A stretch of DNA of 36,498 nucleotides from JAZKIX01 sp040384645. GTDB lineage: Bacteria > Pseudomonadota > Gammaproteobacteria > Burkholderiales > Burkholderiaceae_D. Positions 25,523 through 34,942 of this stretch are shown piece after piece (positions within the stretch are counted from its first letter, which is position 1; each line of letters starts with the position of its first letter). The stretch lies in contig JAZKIX010000009.1 of NCBI GenBank assembly GCA_040384645.1, positions 1-36,498 of the forward strand, given 5' to 3'. Under the pieces are notes generated by a model that searched no databases, was not told where the DNA came from, and saw only the letters and a program-made list of their open reading frames with translations. The translations under genes were made by a program, and so were the position numbers.

Positions 25523-26278
25523 CTAGAAATTGCAAAGTGTTAATTCGAAGGGCACATCGTTTTCGAACGACTTCGGTTTCATATCGCCGTCTTGTGAGGT
25601 GAAACGCACCCATAACATATATTTGTTGGCCGAGATTTCTGGAATGGCACCGAGCGATTCATCCAGCGTCAGACGCAACATTTGATAAATTTTCCCTTGC
25701 AGCATTTGCTGGTAATTCCCCGCTACCGCTATCATTTTTACTGCGCCACCGGAATCACGTAACAGTCGCAACACCAAGCTGAGAGCGTCAAATAATGGCG
25801 CCAGCGGTGCAAACCAGTTGGCGATATCGGCATAGCGTTTTTCAGGGGAATGTTGTTGCCAAGCGTGGTAAGAGGGCAGGTCAAATTCGCAAGCGCCACC
25901 GGGGATGATGGTCCGGCCGCGAATGCTCATCAACCATTCGTTATCGCGTACATTTTGGCCAGTTTTGCCTTGTGACGCCACTAGTGCGGCGCTGATACGG
26001 TCCAACTCAGTAAGAATGGCATCGAGTCTTTCTGCCTGCACGTTCGGGTTGGATTTAAATCCAAGTAAGGTTTGTTTTTGCCGCTCAAGTTCTTGTAATA
26101 AATCCGATTTAAGATCGGCTCGACCGGCCACTTCGAGCATTTCAAATATAGTGGCGAGAGCAACGTGATGCTGGATGCGGTGCTCCTGGTGTAGAAAAAA
26201 TTTAAATTTTTCGTACAAGTCTTCTAACCGCAACAAGGTGCGAATACGCTCGTTAAAAGGATATTCGTAGACAATCAA
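25523..26278 (-). CDS. zapD: ZapD FtsZ-bundling protein
   Basis: ZapD (DUF1342/YacF) crosslinks FtsZ filaments by binding the FtsZ C-terminal peptide. The open frame reaches back to 26362, but the family N-terminus IVYEYPFNERIRTLLRLEDL points to the TTG at 26278, which has AAGGGATG seven bases upstream. This gives 251 residues, close to the usual size, whereas the longer form adds 28 unrelated residues. The protein is helical at the N-terminus, with a beta-rich C-terminal half (PEISANKYMLWVRFTSQDG). It probably acts on the FtsZ encoded at 13430-14632. It is cotranscribed with coaE and yacG by position. Confidence 0.92.
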   Translation of the reverse strand: MIVYEYPFNERIRTLLRLEDLYEKFKFFLHQEHRIQHHVALATIFEMLEVAGRADLKSDLLQELERQKQTLLGFKSNPNVQAERLDAILTELDRISAALVASQGKTGQNVRDNEWLMSIRGRTIIPGGACEFDLPSYHAWQQHSPEKRYADIANWFAPLAPLFDALSLVLRLLRDSGGAVKMIAVAGNYQQMLQGKIYQMLRLTLDESLGAIPEISANKYMLWVRFTSQDGDMKPKSFENDVPFELTLCNF

Positions 26279-26377
26279 AATTACATCCCTTAAAGGTTGA
26301 GCAAGCCAGGTTGAGTGCGCCGCTATCGGCACCATCGGGCAATCTGGATTATGTAGCAGCAAAATACAAATGCTAGC

Positions 26378-27001
26378 TTATTTTGCATCGAATTGTTTTG
26401 CCAATTGAAGGTACATTTGATGAAGTCGTGCAATTTCGACTTCTAATGCCTTAATAGCGCCGTCATTGACGATAATATCGTCGGCAGCCTGCAAGCGTAC
26501 TTCACGCGAGACTTGTGCGCGCATGATTGCCAATACCTGTTGATCGCTCAAATTACTGCGCGTCATGACACGCTGGATTTGTAACGCTTCTGGGCAATCC
26601 ACTACTAGAACGCGCGACACGATGTTGTGCCAAATGCCGGATTCGATCAGTAAGGGAATGACAAAAATACAGTAGCTAGTGTTGACTTGCTCTGCAATAC
26701 GGAGCGATTGGTCTCTGATCAGTGGATGCAAGATTGCTTCGAGCCGCTTTCTTTCAGTCGGGTTGGCAAACACATGCTGGCGCATTTTTACCCGGTCCAT
26801 GGCACCGCTACAGCTCAAAAACGATGCCCCAAAAGCCTCCACAATTGATGGTATTGCATCGCCGTGTGGGACAGTTAATTCGTGAGCGATCACATCGGTG
26901 TCGATAATACCCGCTCCCAGCGACGCGAATATCTCAGTCACAGTAGACTTGCCGCAGCCAATGCCACCGGTCAAGCCCACTGAAAATCTTGGTGCTGGCA
27001 T
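26378..27001 (-). CDS. coaE: Dephospho-CoA kinase
   Basis: CoaE phosphorylates dephospho-CoA, the last step of coenzyme A synthesis, in the cytoplasm. The 207-residue protein has the P-loop GGIGCGKST at residues 12-20, DTDVIAHELT, and the LID-type region with HPLIRDQSLR and PLLIESGIW. The length is normal. It lies five bases downstream of pilD on the same strand, as in many pseudomonads and betaproteobacteria, where coaE rides in the pil operon. Confidence 0.96.
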   Translation of the reverse strand: MPAPRFSVGLTGGIGCGKSTVTEIFASLGAGIIDTDVIAHELTVPHGDAIPSIVEAFGASFLSCSGAMDRVKMRQHVFANPTERKRLEAILHPLIRDQSLRIAEQVNTSYCIFVIPLLIESGIWHNIVSRVLVVDCPEALQIQRVMTRSNLSDQQVLAIMRAQVSREVRLQAADDIIVNDGAIKALEVEIARLHQMYLQLAKQFDAK

Positions 27002-27006
27002 TTGCG

Positions 27007-27876
27007 TCAGGGAAGAAATCCGAAAATCAGGGGAGACAGGGATTTACCACAAACCAACGCAATCATGCCGGCTGCGGCTAGGTAAGGGCCGAAAGGGATC
27101 GGCTTGTTACGAGCGTGCTTGGCAAATACGATCAGGCCGATACCGACTATTGCCCCAACCAGGGACGACAGCAATACGATAATGGGCAACATGGCCCAAC
27201 CCATCCAAGCCCCCAAGGCAGCGAGCAATTTGAAATCGCCGTATCCCATACCCTCTTTGCCCGTTGCTAGCTTAAATCCCCAAAAAACTAGCCACAATGA
27301 CATATAGCCTGCCGCAGCGCCAATTACTGCGTCCGTTAATGGGACGAAGGTGCCGCTCACGTTGATCAAAAGCCCGCACCATAACAGCGGAAAGGTAAGG
27401 TCGTCGGGCAACAGCTGAGTATCGGCATCGATAAAGGTCAGGGCGATCAAAAGATATGCAAATGCTAGTGATGCTAATCCACTCCACCCACTACCAAAAT
27501 GCCACACAAGAAAGAAAGACAGTATGCCAGTAAGCGCCTCAACGACGGGATAACGCGCGGAAATGCTGGCTTTACAGTCGATACATTTGCCCTTGAGCAT
27601 CAAATAACTGACAACGGGAATATTTTCCATCGCAGTAATCTGATGCCCACAGTGTGGGCAGGCCGAACGTGGCGTCGCCAGATTGTAGCGATCTGTATGA
27701 GGCAAGGGCACACCAGATTCATGTGCAACGTAGTTGTCCGATTCACGCTGCATAATTTTTGGAATGCGATGAATCACCACATTCAAAAAACTACCAACCA
27801 GCAGACCAATGATCCCGGCGACAAGACTTGGAAAAATATCGCCGGGTGTAGCAAACAAAAGAATATCGAACATCAA
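27007..27876 (-). CDS. pilD: Prepilin peptidase / N-methyltransferase
   Basis: PilD cleaves the leader of type IV prepilins and pseudopilins at the inner membrane and methylates the new N-terminus. The 289-residue protein has the N-terminal GSFLNVVIHRIP segment, a four-cysteine zinc motif (CPHC at 73-76 and CIDC at 98-101) and about eight membrane segments. The aspartyl protease residues lie in FIDADTQLLPD (Asp150/Asp152) and GYGDFKLLAALGAW (Asp214). It stands between pilC and coaE on the minus strand. It could also serve a type II secretion system if one exists elsewhere. Confidence 0.95.
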   Translation of the reverse strand: MMFDILLFATPGDIFPSLVAGIIGLLVGSFLNVVIHRIPKIMQRESDNYVAHESGVPLPHTDRYNLATPRSACPHCGHQITAMENIPVVSYLMLKGKCIDCKASISARYPVVEALTGILSFFLVWHFGSGWSGLASLAFAYLLIALTFIDADTQLLPDDLTFPLLWCGLLINVSGTFVPLTDAVIGAAAGYMSLWLVFWGFKLATGKEGMGYGDFKLLAALGAWMGWAMLPIIVLLSSLVGAIVGIGLIVFAKHARNKPIPFGPYLAAAGMIALVCGKSLSPLIFGFLP

Positions 27877-27897
27877 GTGAATCCGTTGAGACGCTTA

Positions 27898-29130
27898 TTA
27901 GACAACTGATCCGAGTTTGAAGATCGGCAAATACATCGCAACGACTAACCCACCAATCAATACGCCCAAAATTACCATGATTAAAGGTTCGATCAAACTA
28001 GACATTGCAGCCACCGCATCATCAACTTCCGCCTCATAAAAATCTGCCACTTTGCTAAGCATACTATCTAGTGAGCCTGATTCTTCTCCTATAGAAACCA
28101 TTTGCGTCACCATATTGGGAAATACATCCGAATTTTGCATCGCTACGGTCAAACTTGTTCCTGAAGTGACTTCCGTCTGGATTTTTCTGGTTGCATCAAG
28201 ATAAACTGCATTGCCGGACGCGCCACCCACCGAATCGAGAGACTCGACTAAGGGAACCCCGGCAGCGAACATGGTTGCTAAGGTTCTGGTCCAGCGCGCA
28301 ATAGTCGCCTTTCGAATAACATCGCCAAAAATCGGCATTTGTAGCAGAAGCTTATCCATAGTCCTTTGCATTTTTAAAGAGCGTTTCCATGCGTGGAAGA
28401 AAAGATATAGGCCGCCAAAAATTCCGCCAAAAATGATATACCAGTATTGGACAAAAAATTCTGATATGGCCATAACTACCAAGGTTGGACCCGGTAGATC
28501 TGCTCCAAAACTGGAAAAAACTTCTTTAAATGCAGGTACCACCCAGATCATAATGACAGCTGTAACAATAAACGCAACTGCAAGAATCGAGATTGGGTAA
28601 AATAAAGCAGATTTGATTTTGGCCTTGATAGCTAACGTTTTTTCTTTATAAATTGCCAGCCGCGTCAATAAATCTTCCAAAATACCGGCTTGCTCGCCAG
28701 CGCCAACCAGATTGCAAAATAAGGGATCAAAATAAAGTGGGAATTTGCGGAATGCTTGATTCAGGCTGGTGCCAGTTTCAACATCTGACCGAATCTCGTT
28801 TACTAATTTCGAAACTGAAGGATTACTGTGACCTTTACCGACAATGTCGAATGATTGAAGCAGTGGTACACCCGCCTTCATCATTGTTGCCAGTTGACGG
28901 GTAAATAAAGTGATATCTTTATCCGTCACTTTTTTTCCGCTACGGAATGTTTTTTTCTTGATCTTGGTCACTAGCACGCCTTGGCGCCGCAAGGTTACCG
29001 TGACAATCGCTTCGCCAGCGGCACGCAATTCACCACGTACTGCTTTGCCAGTTTTATCCTTGCCTTCCCATGTGTAGACTATTTCCTTTGTCTGGGCAAT
29101 GCGAGCAGTGCTGCGCGATGCAGTAGCCAT
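27898..29130 (-). CDS. pilC: PilC type IV pilus inner-membrane platform
   Basis: PilC is the inner-membrane platform that works with the PilB motor to assemble the pilus. From the ATG at 29130 it has 410 residues. A frame extension to 29166 overlaps pilB and lacks support, while AGGGAG lies just upstream of 29130. The two type II secretion F domains are visible: one from FTRQLATMMKAGVPLLQSF, the other from WTRTLATMFAAGVPLVESL, each with an EQAGILED or EESGSLDSML segment. Three hydrophobic segments follow the usual plan. It is separated from pilB by 16 bases. Confidence 0.95.
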   Translation of the reverse strand: MATASRSTARIAQTKEIVYTWEGKDKTGKAVRGELRAAGEAIVTVTLRRQGVLVTKIKKKTFRSGKKVTDKDITLFTRQLATMMKAGVPLLQSFDIVGKGHSNPSVSKLVNEIRSDVETGTSLNQAFRKFPLYFDPLFCNLVGAGEQAGILEDLLTRLAIYKEKTLAIKAKIKSALFYPISILAVAFIVTAVIMIWVVPAFKEVFSSFGADLPGPTLVVMAISEFFVQYWYIIFGGIFGGLYLFFHAWKRSLKMQRTMDKLLLQMPIFGDVIRKATIARWTRTLATMFAAGVPLVESLDSVGGASGNAVYLDATRKIQTEVTSGTSLTVAMQNSDVFPNMVTQMVSIGEESGSLDSMLSKVADFYEAEVDDAVAAMSSLIEPLIMVILGVLIGGLVVAMYLPIFKLGSVV

Positions 29131-29146
29131 ATTTTCTCTCCCTATC

Positions 29147-30871
29147 TTATTCGTTAGTGCAGCCAAGAACTTCTTCCAGGCTGGTCAAGCCTTGCCGTAC
29201 CTTCATCAAGCCCGATTGGCGTAATGTTCTTACGCCTTCGCTCTGAGCTTGTCTTTCGATTTCTGGCGCAGTGCCATTGGCCAAGATAATACGTTCTATT
29301 TCTTGTGTAATTGGCATGATTTGGTATATCCCAACCCGCCCTTTGTATCCGCTGCCAGTACAGCGTTCGCAGCCGACCGGTTTATATGGCTGCCAAGTGC
29401 CATCGAGTTCATCTTCCCGAAATCCAGCTTGCAATAAAATTTCATCCAAAAGTGCGATTGGTTGCTTGCAAGTACATAAACGGCGCGCTAAGCGTTGCGC
29501 CGTAATCAAAATTACTGAGGAAGCAATATTAAACGGTGCCACGCCCATATTCATCAAACGCGTCAGGGTTGACGGTGCGTCATTGGTGTGCAGAGTCGAG
29601 AACACCATATGGCCGGTTTGCGCTGCCTTGATTGCAATATCTGCTGTTTCAAGATCACGAATTTCACCCACCATGATGACATCAGGATCTTGCCGTAGAA
29701 ACGATTTCAACGCGACTGCGAACGATAGGCCGGCTTTATCGTTGACATTGACCTGATTCACACCAGGTAGATTAATTTCTGCCGGATCTTCCGCAGTTGA
29801 AATATTAATGCCAGGCTTATTGATCACATTCAAACAGGTGTAGAGCGAAACAGTCTTACCGGAGCCGGTAGGCCCGGTCACCAACACCATGCCGTAAGGG
29901 CGCTGAATGGCGTCGAGCAAAATTTCTTTTTGGTCGGCATCATAGCCGAGCGCATCAATCCCCATCTGGGCTTGCGTGGCATCCAGAATCCGCATGACCG
30001 TTTTTTCGCCAAACAGCGTTGGCAACGTGCTGACCCGGAAATCTACAGCACGTGTTTGCGACAGAACCAATTTCATGCGCCCGTCTTGCGGCACGCGCTT
30101 TTCTGAAATGTCTAACCTAGACAAAACTTTAATGCGGGAAACCAGTTTTTCCTTGATTGATAGTGGCGGTTGGGCGTGTTCACGCAAGACGCCATCGACG
30201 CGCATGCGAATCCTGTAAAACTTTTCGAAAGGCTCGAAATGAATGTCTGACGCCCCCAGATTAATAGCGTCGATCAACATTTTTTGCAGAAATTTAACGA
30301 CTGGGGCGTCGTCAATGTCTGCCGCACCAACATCGGCTGAAGCAGTTGCTTCTTCCTCGATAAAATCAATTTCCGACTCGTCGCCGAGCATATCACTCAG
30401 ATTCTGCTCTGCACTTTTGCTCAAATTCGCCAGTAGTTGTAGCAATACGTCGTGCTGCACTACGACCGGTTCTACCGACGATTCTGTTTGAAACTTGATT
30501 TGATCCAGTGCTTGAGTATTCGTCGGATCTGATATCGCGACCGACATTTTATTGCCACGCTTGGCTAGTCCAATGACACGCTGGCTTTGCATCAATTTGG
30601 AATCGATGATTTTTTCTGGCAGGCTGGTCAGATTCAGCGTGCTCAAATCCATGATCGGGTACCCAAACGTCTCTGCACAGAAAGTCGCGAGCGCGCGTGC
30701 TTCCATGGTTCGCGTTTGCAGCAAAACGTCAATGAAAGGCAGTTTTTCAGTAAGCGATTTTTTATGCAGCGCGTCAGCTTGTTGTGCGGTAAGACGTCCA
30801 GCTTGCAATAATGCGCGTGCCAATCCAGACATTGATGAGTTAGAGGTCAGCGGGGGAAGTACTGCAGCCAT
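29147..30871 (-). CDS. pilB: PilB type IV pilus extension ATPase
   Basis: PilB is the hexameric cytoplasmic ATPase that powers pilus extension. The 574-residue protein has an N-terminal MshEN/GspE domain (about residues 15-150) and the ATPase domain, with Walker A GPTGSGKT at 333-340, the Asp box AEDPAEI, Walker B DPDVIMVGEIRD and the His box TGHMVFSTLHTND. A zinc tetracysteine region (CTC and CERC near residues 475-525) marks PilB rather than PilT. No clear ribosome site precedes the start; an internal Met at residue 14 is an alternative. Pilus genes beyond pilB, C and D are not in the window. Confidence 0.95.
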   Translation of the reverse strand: MAAVLPPLTSNSSMSGLARALLQAGRLTAQQADALHKKSLTEKLPFIDVLLQTRTMEARALATFCAETFGYPIMDLSTLNLTSLPEKIIDSKLMQSQRVIGLAKRGNKMSVAISDPTNTQALDQIKFQTESSVEPVVVQHDVLLQLLANLSKSAEQNLSDMLGDESEIDFIEEEATASADVGAADIDDAPVVKFLQKMLIDAINLGASDIHFEPFEKFYRIRMRVDGVLREHAQPPLSIKEKLVSRIKVLSRLDISEKRVPQDGRMKLVLSQTRAVDFRVSTLPTLFGEKTVMRILDATQAQMGIDALGYDADQKEILLDAIQRPYGMVLVTGPTGSGKTVSLYTCLNVINKPGINISTAEDPAEINLPGVNQVNVNDKAGLSFAVALKSFLRQDPDVIMVGEIRDLETADIAIKAAQTGHMVFSTLHTNDAPSTLTRLMNMGVAPFNIASSVILITAQRLARRLCTCKQPIALLDEILLQAGFREDELDGTWQPYKPVGCERCTGSGYKGRVGIYQIMPITQEIERIILANGTAPEIERQAQSEGVRTLRQSGLMKVRQGLTSLEEVLGCTNE

Positions 30872-31004
30872 AAAATTAGACCAAAAGGCACACGATAAAC
30901 ATCGGAAGAGCGCTAGATAATGCCTCTAGGCACTTGATTTGTAAAGGATTGTGAACTACTTACAACTTTTAGCGATCAATCTACACTTTTGCGCTACGAA
31001 AGTA

Positions 31005-32285
31005 TCAATGTGCCTGCATCAACTTTACTACTTTAATAGATTGATTTTGTACCTGAACAATTTCGATAATGCAACTGCTGTGCTTTAAACTGACACTCGC
31101 TTCTGGGATGTCGCGTAACAATTCCAGCAGTAATCCATTGAGTGTTTTGGGGCCGTCCAAAGGAAAATTGAGTCCCAGACGTTTATTAATATCACGCAAG
31201 GCGGTCGCCCCTTCCAGCATGCAACCGCCATCTTGATCCCATCCAAATGTTTCCGCTCGCGCTCCTCCCGGCAAGGACGTCGTAAATTCGCCGATCATTT
31301 CTTCAATGATGTCTTCTAGGGTGACTATCCCCTGTACTTCGCCATATTCGTCAACGATCACCCCGAGTCTTTCGCGATTCTCCTGGAAATACTGTAGCTG
31401 GGTAAAGACGCCCGTATCTTGGGGAATGAAGTACGGAGGGCTGAGCAAATCGCGGAAATGCTCGACCGTCAATTTGTCATTTTGATTAAGCAACGCAAGT
31501 GCTTTGCGGACATGCAAGATACCGACTATTTGGTTAATTTCTCCCTCGTACACAGGGAGTTTGTTGTGATAGCAGGTAGTGAGTTGATGTTTGACTTCTT
31601 CAACCGATACTGCCAGATTGAGTGCTTCAACTTGCACTCGTGGTGTCATGATGTCTTGAACCGAAATAGTTTCAAGATCAAATAGATTGAGCAAGATACT
31701 TTTATGTTTCTGGGGAATGAAATTACCACCTTCCAATACGATTGAGCGTAATTCCTCTGGCGAAAGGCGTGCTTCCTTGACCGCATTGCCGGTTTTGATG
31801 CGCAATATCCTTAGAAATCCTGACACAAACAAATTAACGAACCAGATTAGCGGTTTTGCAAAGGTCATTAATGGTTTTAAAATAAAACTGGTAGGTAAGG
31901 CGATTCGTTCGGGATAAGTTGCGCCAATGACCTTCGGTGAGATTTCCGCAAAAACAATCAACAAGAAGGCGACAACCGCCGTTGCAATCGTAATCACCCG
32001 TTCATTGTTGCCAAACGTAAAGATAGCAATAGTTGTCACTAAGGCGGTCGCCATTNNNNNNNNNNTGATAACGGTGTTGGCAATTAGCACCAACGACAAG
32101 ACTCTGTCCGTGCGTTCAAGTAGCCAAAGTGTGGTGATTGCTCGCCTACTGCCGCGTTTCGCCAAGTGGCGTAGACGATGACGGTTGGCAGCCATCAATG
32201 CGGTCTCGACCATCGCAAAAAATGCCGACAGGCCTATCAAAAGCGCGAGTGCAGTTAATTGCACCCATAAGGGCACGGTATCCAA
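31005..32285 (-). CDS. CNNM/CBS-domain membrane protein (CorC/HlyC family)
   Basis: This 426-residue protein has an N-terminal DUF21/CNNM membrane domain (about residues 1-180), two CBS domains (about 195-320, with VQDIMTPRVQVEAL and GIVTLEDIIEEMIGEF) and a C-terminal CorC_HlyC domain (about 335-420). Members are linked to magnesium or cobalt transport and to sodium coupling in some cases; the substrate here is unknown. Ten N bases (32056-32065) interrupt the second membrane segment, but the frame continues on both sides, so the gene is probably intact and the gap small. It lies 133 bases upstream of pilB on the same strand. Confidence 0.88.
   Translation of the reverse strand: MDTVPLWVQLTALALLIGLSAFFAMVETALMAANRHRLRHLAKRGSRRAITTLWLLERTDRVLSLVLIANTVIXXXXMATALVTTIAIFTFGNNERVITIATAVVAFLLIVFAEISPKVIGATYPERIALPTSFILKPLMTFAKPLIWFVNLFVSGFLRILRIKTGNAVKEARLSPEELRSIVLEGGNFIPQKHKSILLNLFDLETISVQDIMTPRVQVEALNLAVSVEEVKHQLTTCYHNKLPVYEGEINQIVGILHVRKALALLNQNDKLTVEHFRDLLSPPYFIPQDTGVFTQLQYFQENRERLGVIVDEYGEVQGIVTLEDIIEEMIGEFTTSLPGGARAETFGWDQDGGCMLEGATALRDINKRLGLNFPLDGPKTLNGLLLELLRDIPEASVSLKHSSCIIEIVQVQNQSIKVVKLMQAH
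32056..32065. other. Ten undetermined bases (assembly gap)
   Basis: Ten consecutive N inside the corC-like gene. The reading frame is maintained across exactly this length, with ANTVI on one side and MATALVTT on the other, both typical of the DUF21 membrane domain. This suggests the gap size is real or a multiple of three away. Confidence 0.99.
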
Positions 32286-32653
32286 AGGGTCACCGTAAAA
32301 TTAATATGGCAAAGAATGGGCGAAATAGAATCTGTTCAAACGCCCAAAAATTATTGGATGCATGGCCAAACGTTTTTCGTACCTATGTATATCAAGGTCG
32401 TGACTTTAATACAATCATCTAGGGTGCGCAACCCGGCTTACTTTTTTCAATTGTGTATGGGAGGGACAACATACTTGCCCCCTTGCCCTTACTACCAAGT
32501 TCTGATGGCCGCTCCGATATAATCGGTAGTCTGCCTTAGGTCAGAGTTCGGCAAAGCGCGGATTATTGTCAATAGTGCAACTTAAGGCGTTGGTCGAATC
32601 CACATTCGAATTTAATTCATCTGCCAATCAATAAGCCTAACCTTTCTATCCCG
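32286..32653. other. Divergent intergenic region, TATAAT only
   Basis: These 368 bases lie between the divergent corC-like gene and the glycosyltransferase-TPR gene. A perfect TATAAT lies at 32518-32523 inside a CCGAT-ATA-ATCGG dyad, but no convincing -35 is found at normal spacing. Short open frames here have no family features. No tRNA, mobile element or copy of the dispersed repeat was seen. Confidence 0.5.
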
Positions 32654-34936
32654 ATGCAAAAAAAAATTTCACATACAACATTGTGCTGTATCGATTGTCT
32701 TAATCCCGAACTCGCCATCAAATCGATGCAGCGCTCGATGGCACATTGCTCGTACGATCGGGTAATACTGTTGACGAATCGCGAAATTCTCTGCCCTGGT
32801 ATTGACGTTGTTTTTATCGCGGCCATAAATTCACGGGAAGCGTATTCGGCTTTTGTTCTACACCAACTTTGGGAGCATATTCAGACCGATTTTGTTCTCC
32901 TGATGCAATGGGATGGATTTGTGGTCAATCCGATGGCCTGGAGCAATGAATTCCTACAATACGACTATATCGGTGCAGTTTGGGGGCACCATAGTGACGG
33001 GTTTCGGGTTGGTAATGGCGGTTTTTCATTCCGCTCAAAAAAGCTTTTGATGGCCACCAGAAACATATCACTTGGTTCACAAGTCCAAAATGAAGATGAG
33101 CTGATTGGTCGCCAATATCGCCCCATGCTAGAAACTGATTTTGCTATTCGTTTCGCACCTGAAAACGTGGCAGAAAGATTTTCGTTTGAATTGACTTATC
33201 CCGTGAAGCAACCTTTTGGTTTTCACGCGCTTTTTAATATGTGGTTGATTTTGACGCCCGCCGAAGTCGCTCCCTACATCACACAGTTGCCGGCCAATAT
33301 TGTGGTGTCTATGCAGTTTCTTCGTCTTGGGGTTAATTATGCGGATTTGCGTCAGTTTGATTTTGCATCCCTGATTTATCGACGTATTCTCGCACTCGAC
33401 CCAAATCACGTCGAGGCAAAGCGTCGCCTTGCTGCAATTGAAAATCCACGGGTGCCACAGCGTCCGATAAGTCGTAATGAAGCGTGCCCTTGCAATAGCG
33501 GACAACGCTATAAAAACTGTTGCGGTAAAGATCCTGTGGTACCAGTTGCGCGTGGTGTAACCCGTGGTGAAGATCTTCAGTGGATGGTGTCGGTGGCGAT
33601 GCGGCACCATCAAATAAATCATTTGGTTCATGCTGCTGCAATTTACCGCTATGTCTTATATGAACAACCCGATAACGCGATTGCCATGCAATACCTCGGT
33701 GTAATCGCCTATCAAAATGGCGTGCTTGACGAGGCTGTTACCTTGATCGAGCGCGCAATTGCCATTCGTCCCGGCATTCCTGATTTTTATAATAATTTGG
33801 GTTTGGCATTGGCGGCACTAGGTAAGCAAGAAGCTGCAATTACCTGCTATAAAACAGCGCTTGAAATTAATCCGCAGTATGTCGATGCCTACAATAATTT
33901 AGGCTTGGGCTTGGAAGCGATTGGATATGCAGCCGATGCGATTGCCCAATACGAGCGGGCGATTGCATTGCGGCCGGATTTCCCAGCGGCGCATTGGAAC
34001 CTCTCCGTTTCGCTACTTCTGACTGGCCAGCTCCAACAGGGTTGGGTTGAGTACGAATGGCGGCTAAAGGCGCCAGAACTGGCTGGGCGCGAGAAGCGTT
34101 TTCAACAGCCGATGTGGCAAGGCGAAGCGGTAAAAGACCGCGTTATTCTGTTGCATTCTGAGCAGGGCTTTGGCGATGCCATTCAATTTATCCGATATGT
34201 GCCCTTATTGCTTGCGCACGGGGCACGGGTTGTCGTCGAATGTGGCGCTCCTTTGGCGCGTTTGTTTCAACAAATTGAGGGCATTAGTCGAGTTGTCGTT
34301 AGTGGCGCGCCTTTGCCGGAATTTGATGTGCATTGCCCAATGCTTAGTTTGCCAGCACGATTTAATACCTCGGAACTAGATATACCTAGAGATATTCCAT
34401 ATTTCGCTCCGAATGTCGCACTCCAGACAACTTGGAAAACGAAAGTCAATGCTACCGATTCCCGTCTGAAAATCGGTTTGGTGTGGGCAGGTAGTCCGGG
34501 ACATAAGAACGATGCGAACCGTTCAATTTTGTTGGAGCAGTTCAGCGCGTTGGCCAGTGTATCCAATTGCAATTTCATTTCTTTGCAAAAAGGCCCGTCA
34601 GCGAGCCAGCTGTTGCAAGCGCCGCCGAGTTTGGCTCTGTCCGATATTGCGGCGGAGGTAGACGATTTTGCCGATATGGCGGCACTGATTGTCAATCTTG
34701 ATCTGGTGATTTGTGTAGACACCTCAATGGCGCATTTGGCTGGTGCGATAGGTGTTCCAGCCTGGGTGTTGTTGCCGTATGCACCGGATTGGCGTTGGCA
34801 ATTAAAGCGCGACGATACACCTTGGTATCCTTCGTTGCGACTCTTTCGTCAGCATCGGATTGGTGATTGGGCTGATGTATTTGAACGGGTTCGTCAGGCC
34901 TTGCAGGCAATGGCCGACGAAAAGGGTCTTACTTAA
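32654..34936 (+). CDS. DUF5672-SEC-C-TPR-glycosyltransferase-like fusion protein
   Basis: This 760-residue cytoplasmic-looking protein has four parts. Residues about 10-190 resemble the DUF5672 domain of glycan loci (LLMQWDGFVVNPMAWSNEF, YDYIGAVWG). A SEC-C zinc motif follows, with Cys278, Cys280, Cys289 and Cys290 (ACPCNSGQRYKNCCGK). TPR repeats cover about residues 320-480 (DEAVTLIERAIAIRPG and similar). The C-terminal part (about 490-755) resembles GT-B/heptosyltransferase-like domains often attached to TPRs, with VWAGSPGHKND and DLVICVDTSMAHLAGAIG. A role in glycosylation is inferred; the substrate is unknown. The ATG has a poor ribosome site. The stop is 6 bases from the convergent ispB stop. 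Confidence 0.75.
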   Translation: MQKKISHTTLCCIDCLNPELAIKSMQRSMAHCSYDRVILLTNREILCPGIDVVFIAAINSREAYSAFVLHQLWEHIQTDFVLLMQWDGFVVNPMAWSNEFLQYDYIGAVWGHHSDGFRVGNGGFSFRSKKLLMATRNISLGSQVQNEDELIGRQYRPMLETDFAIRFAPENVAERFSFELTYPVKQPFGFHALFNMWLILTPAEVAPYITQLPANIVVSMQFLRLGVNYADLRQFDFASLIYRRILALDPNHVEAKRRLAAIENPRVPQRPISRNEACPCNSGQRYKNCCGKDPVVPVARGVTRGEDLQWMVSVAMRHHQINHLVHAAAIYRYVLYEQPDNAIAMQYLGVIAYQNGVLDEAVTLIERAIAIRPGIPDFYNNLGLALAALGKQEAAITCYKTALEINPQYVDAYNNLGLGLEAIGYAADAIAQYERAIALRPDFPAAHWNLSVSLLLTGQLQQGWVEYEWRLKAPELAGREKRFQQPMWQGEAVKDRVILLHSEQGFGDAIQFIRYVPLLLAHGARVVVECGAPLARLFQQIEGISRVVVSGAPLPEFDVHCPMLSLPARFNTSELDIPRDIPYFAPNVALQTTWKTKVNATDSRLKIGLVWAGSPGHKNDANRSILLEQFSALASVSNCNFISLQKGPSASQLLQAPPSLALSDIAAEVDDFADMAALIVNLDLVICVDTSMAHLAGAIGVPAWVLLPYAPDWRWQLKRDDTPWYPSLRLFRQHRIGDWADVFERVRQALQAMADEKGLT

Positions 34937-34942
34937 AGATTC

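Noticed and set aside
32316..32522. 68-codon frame between the corC-like gene and the glycosyltransferase gene
   Set aside because: It has no motif or ribosome site and would end over the TATAAT at 32518.
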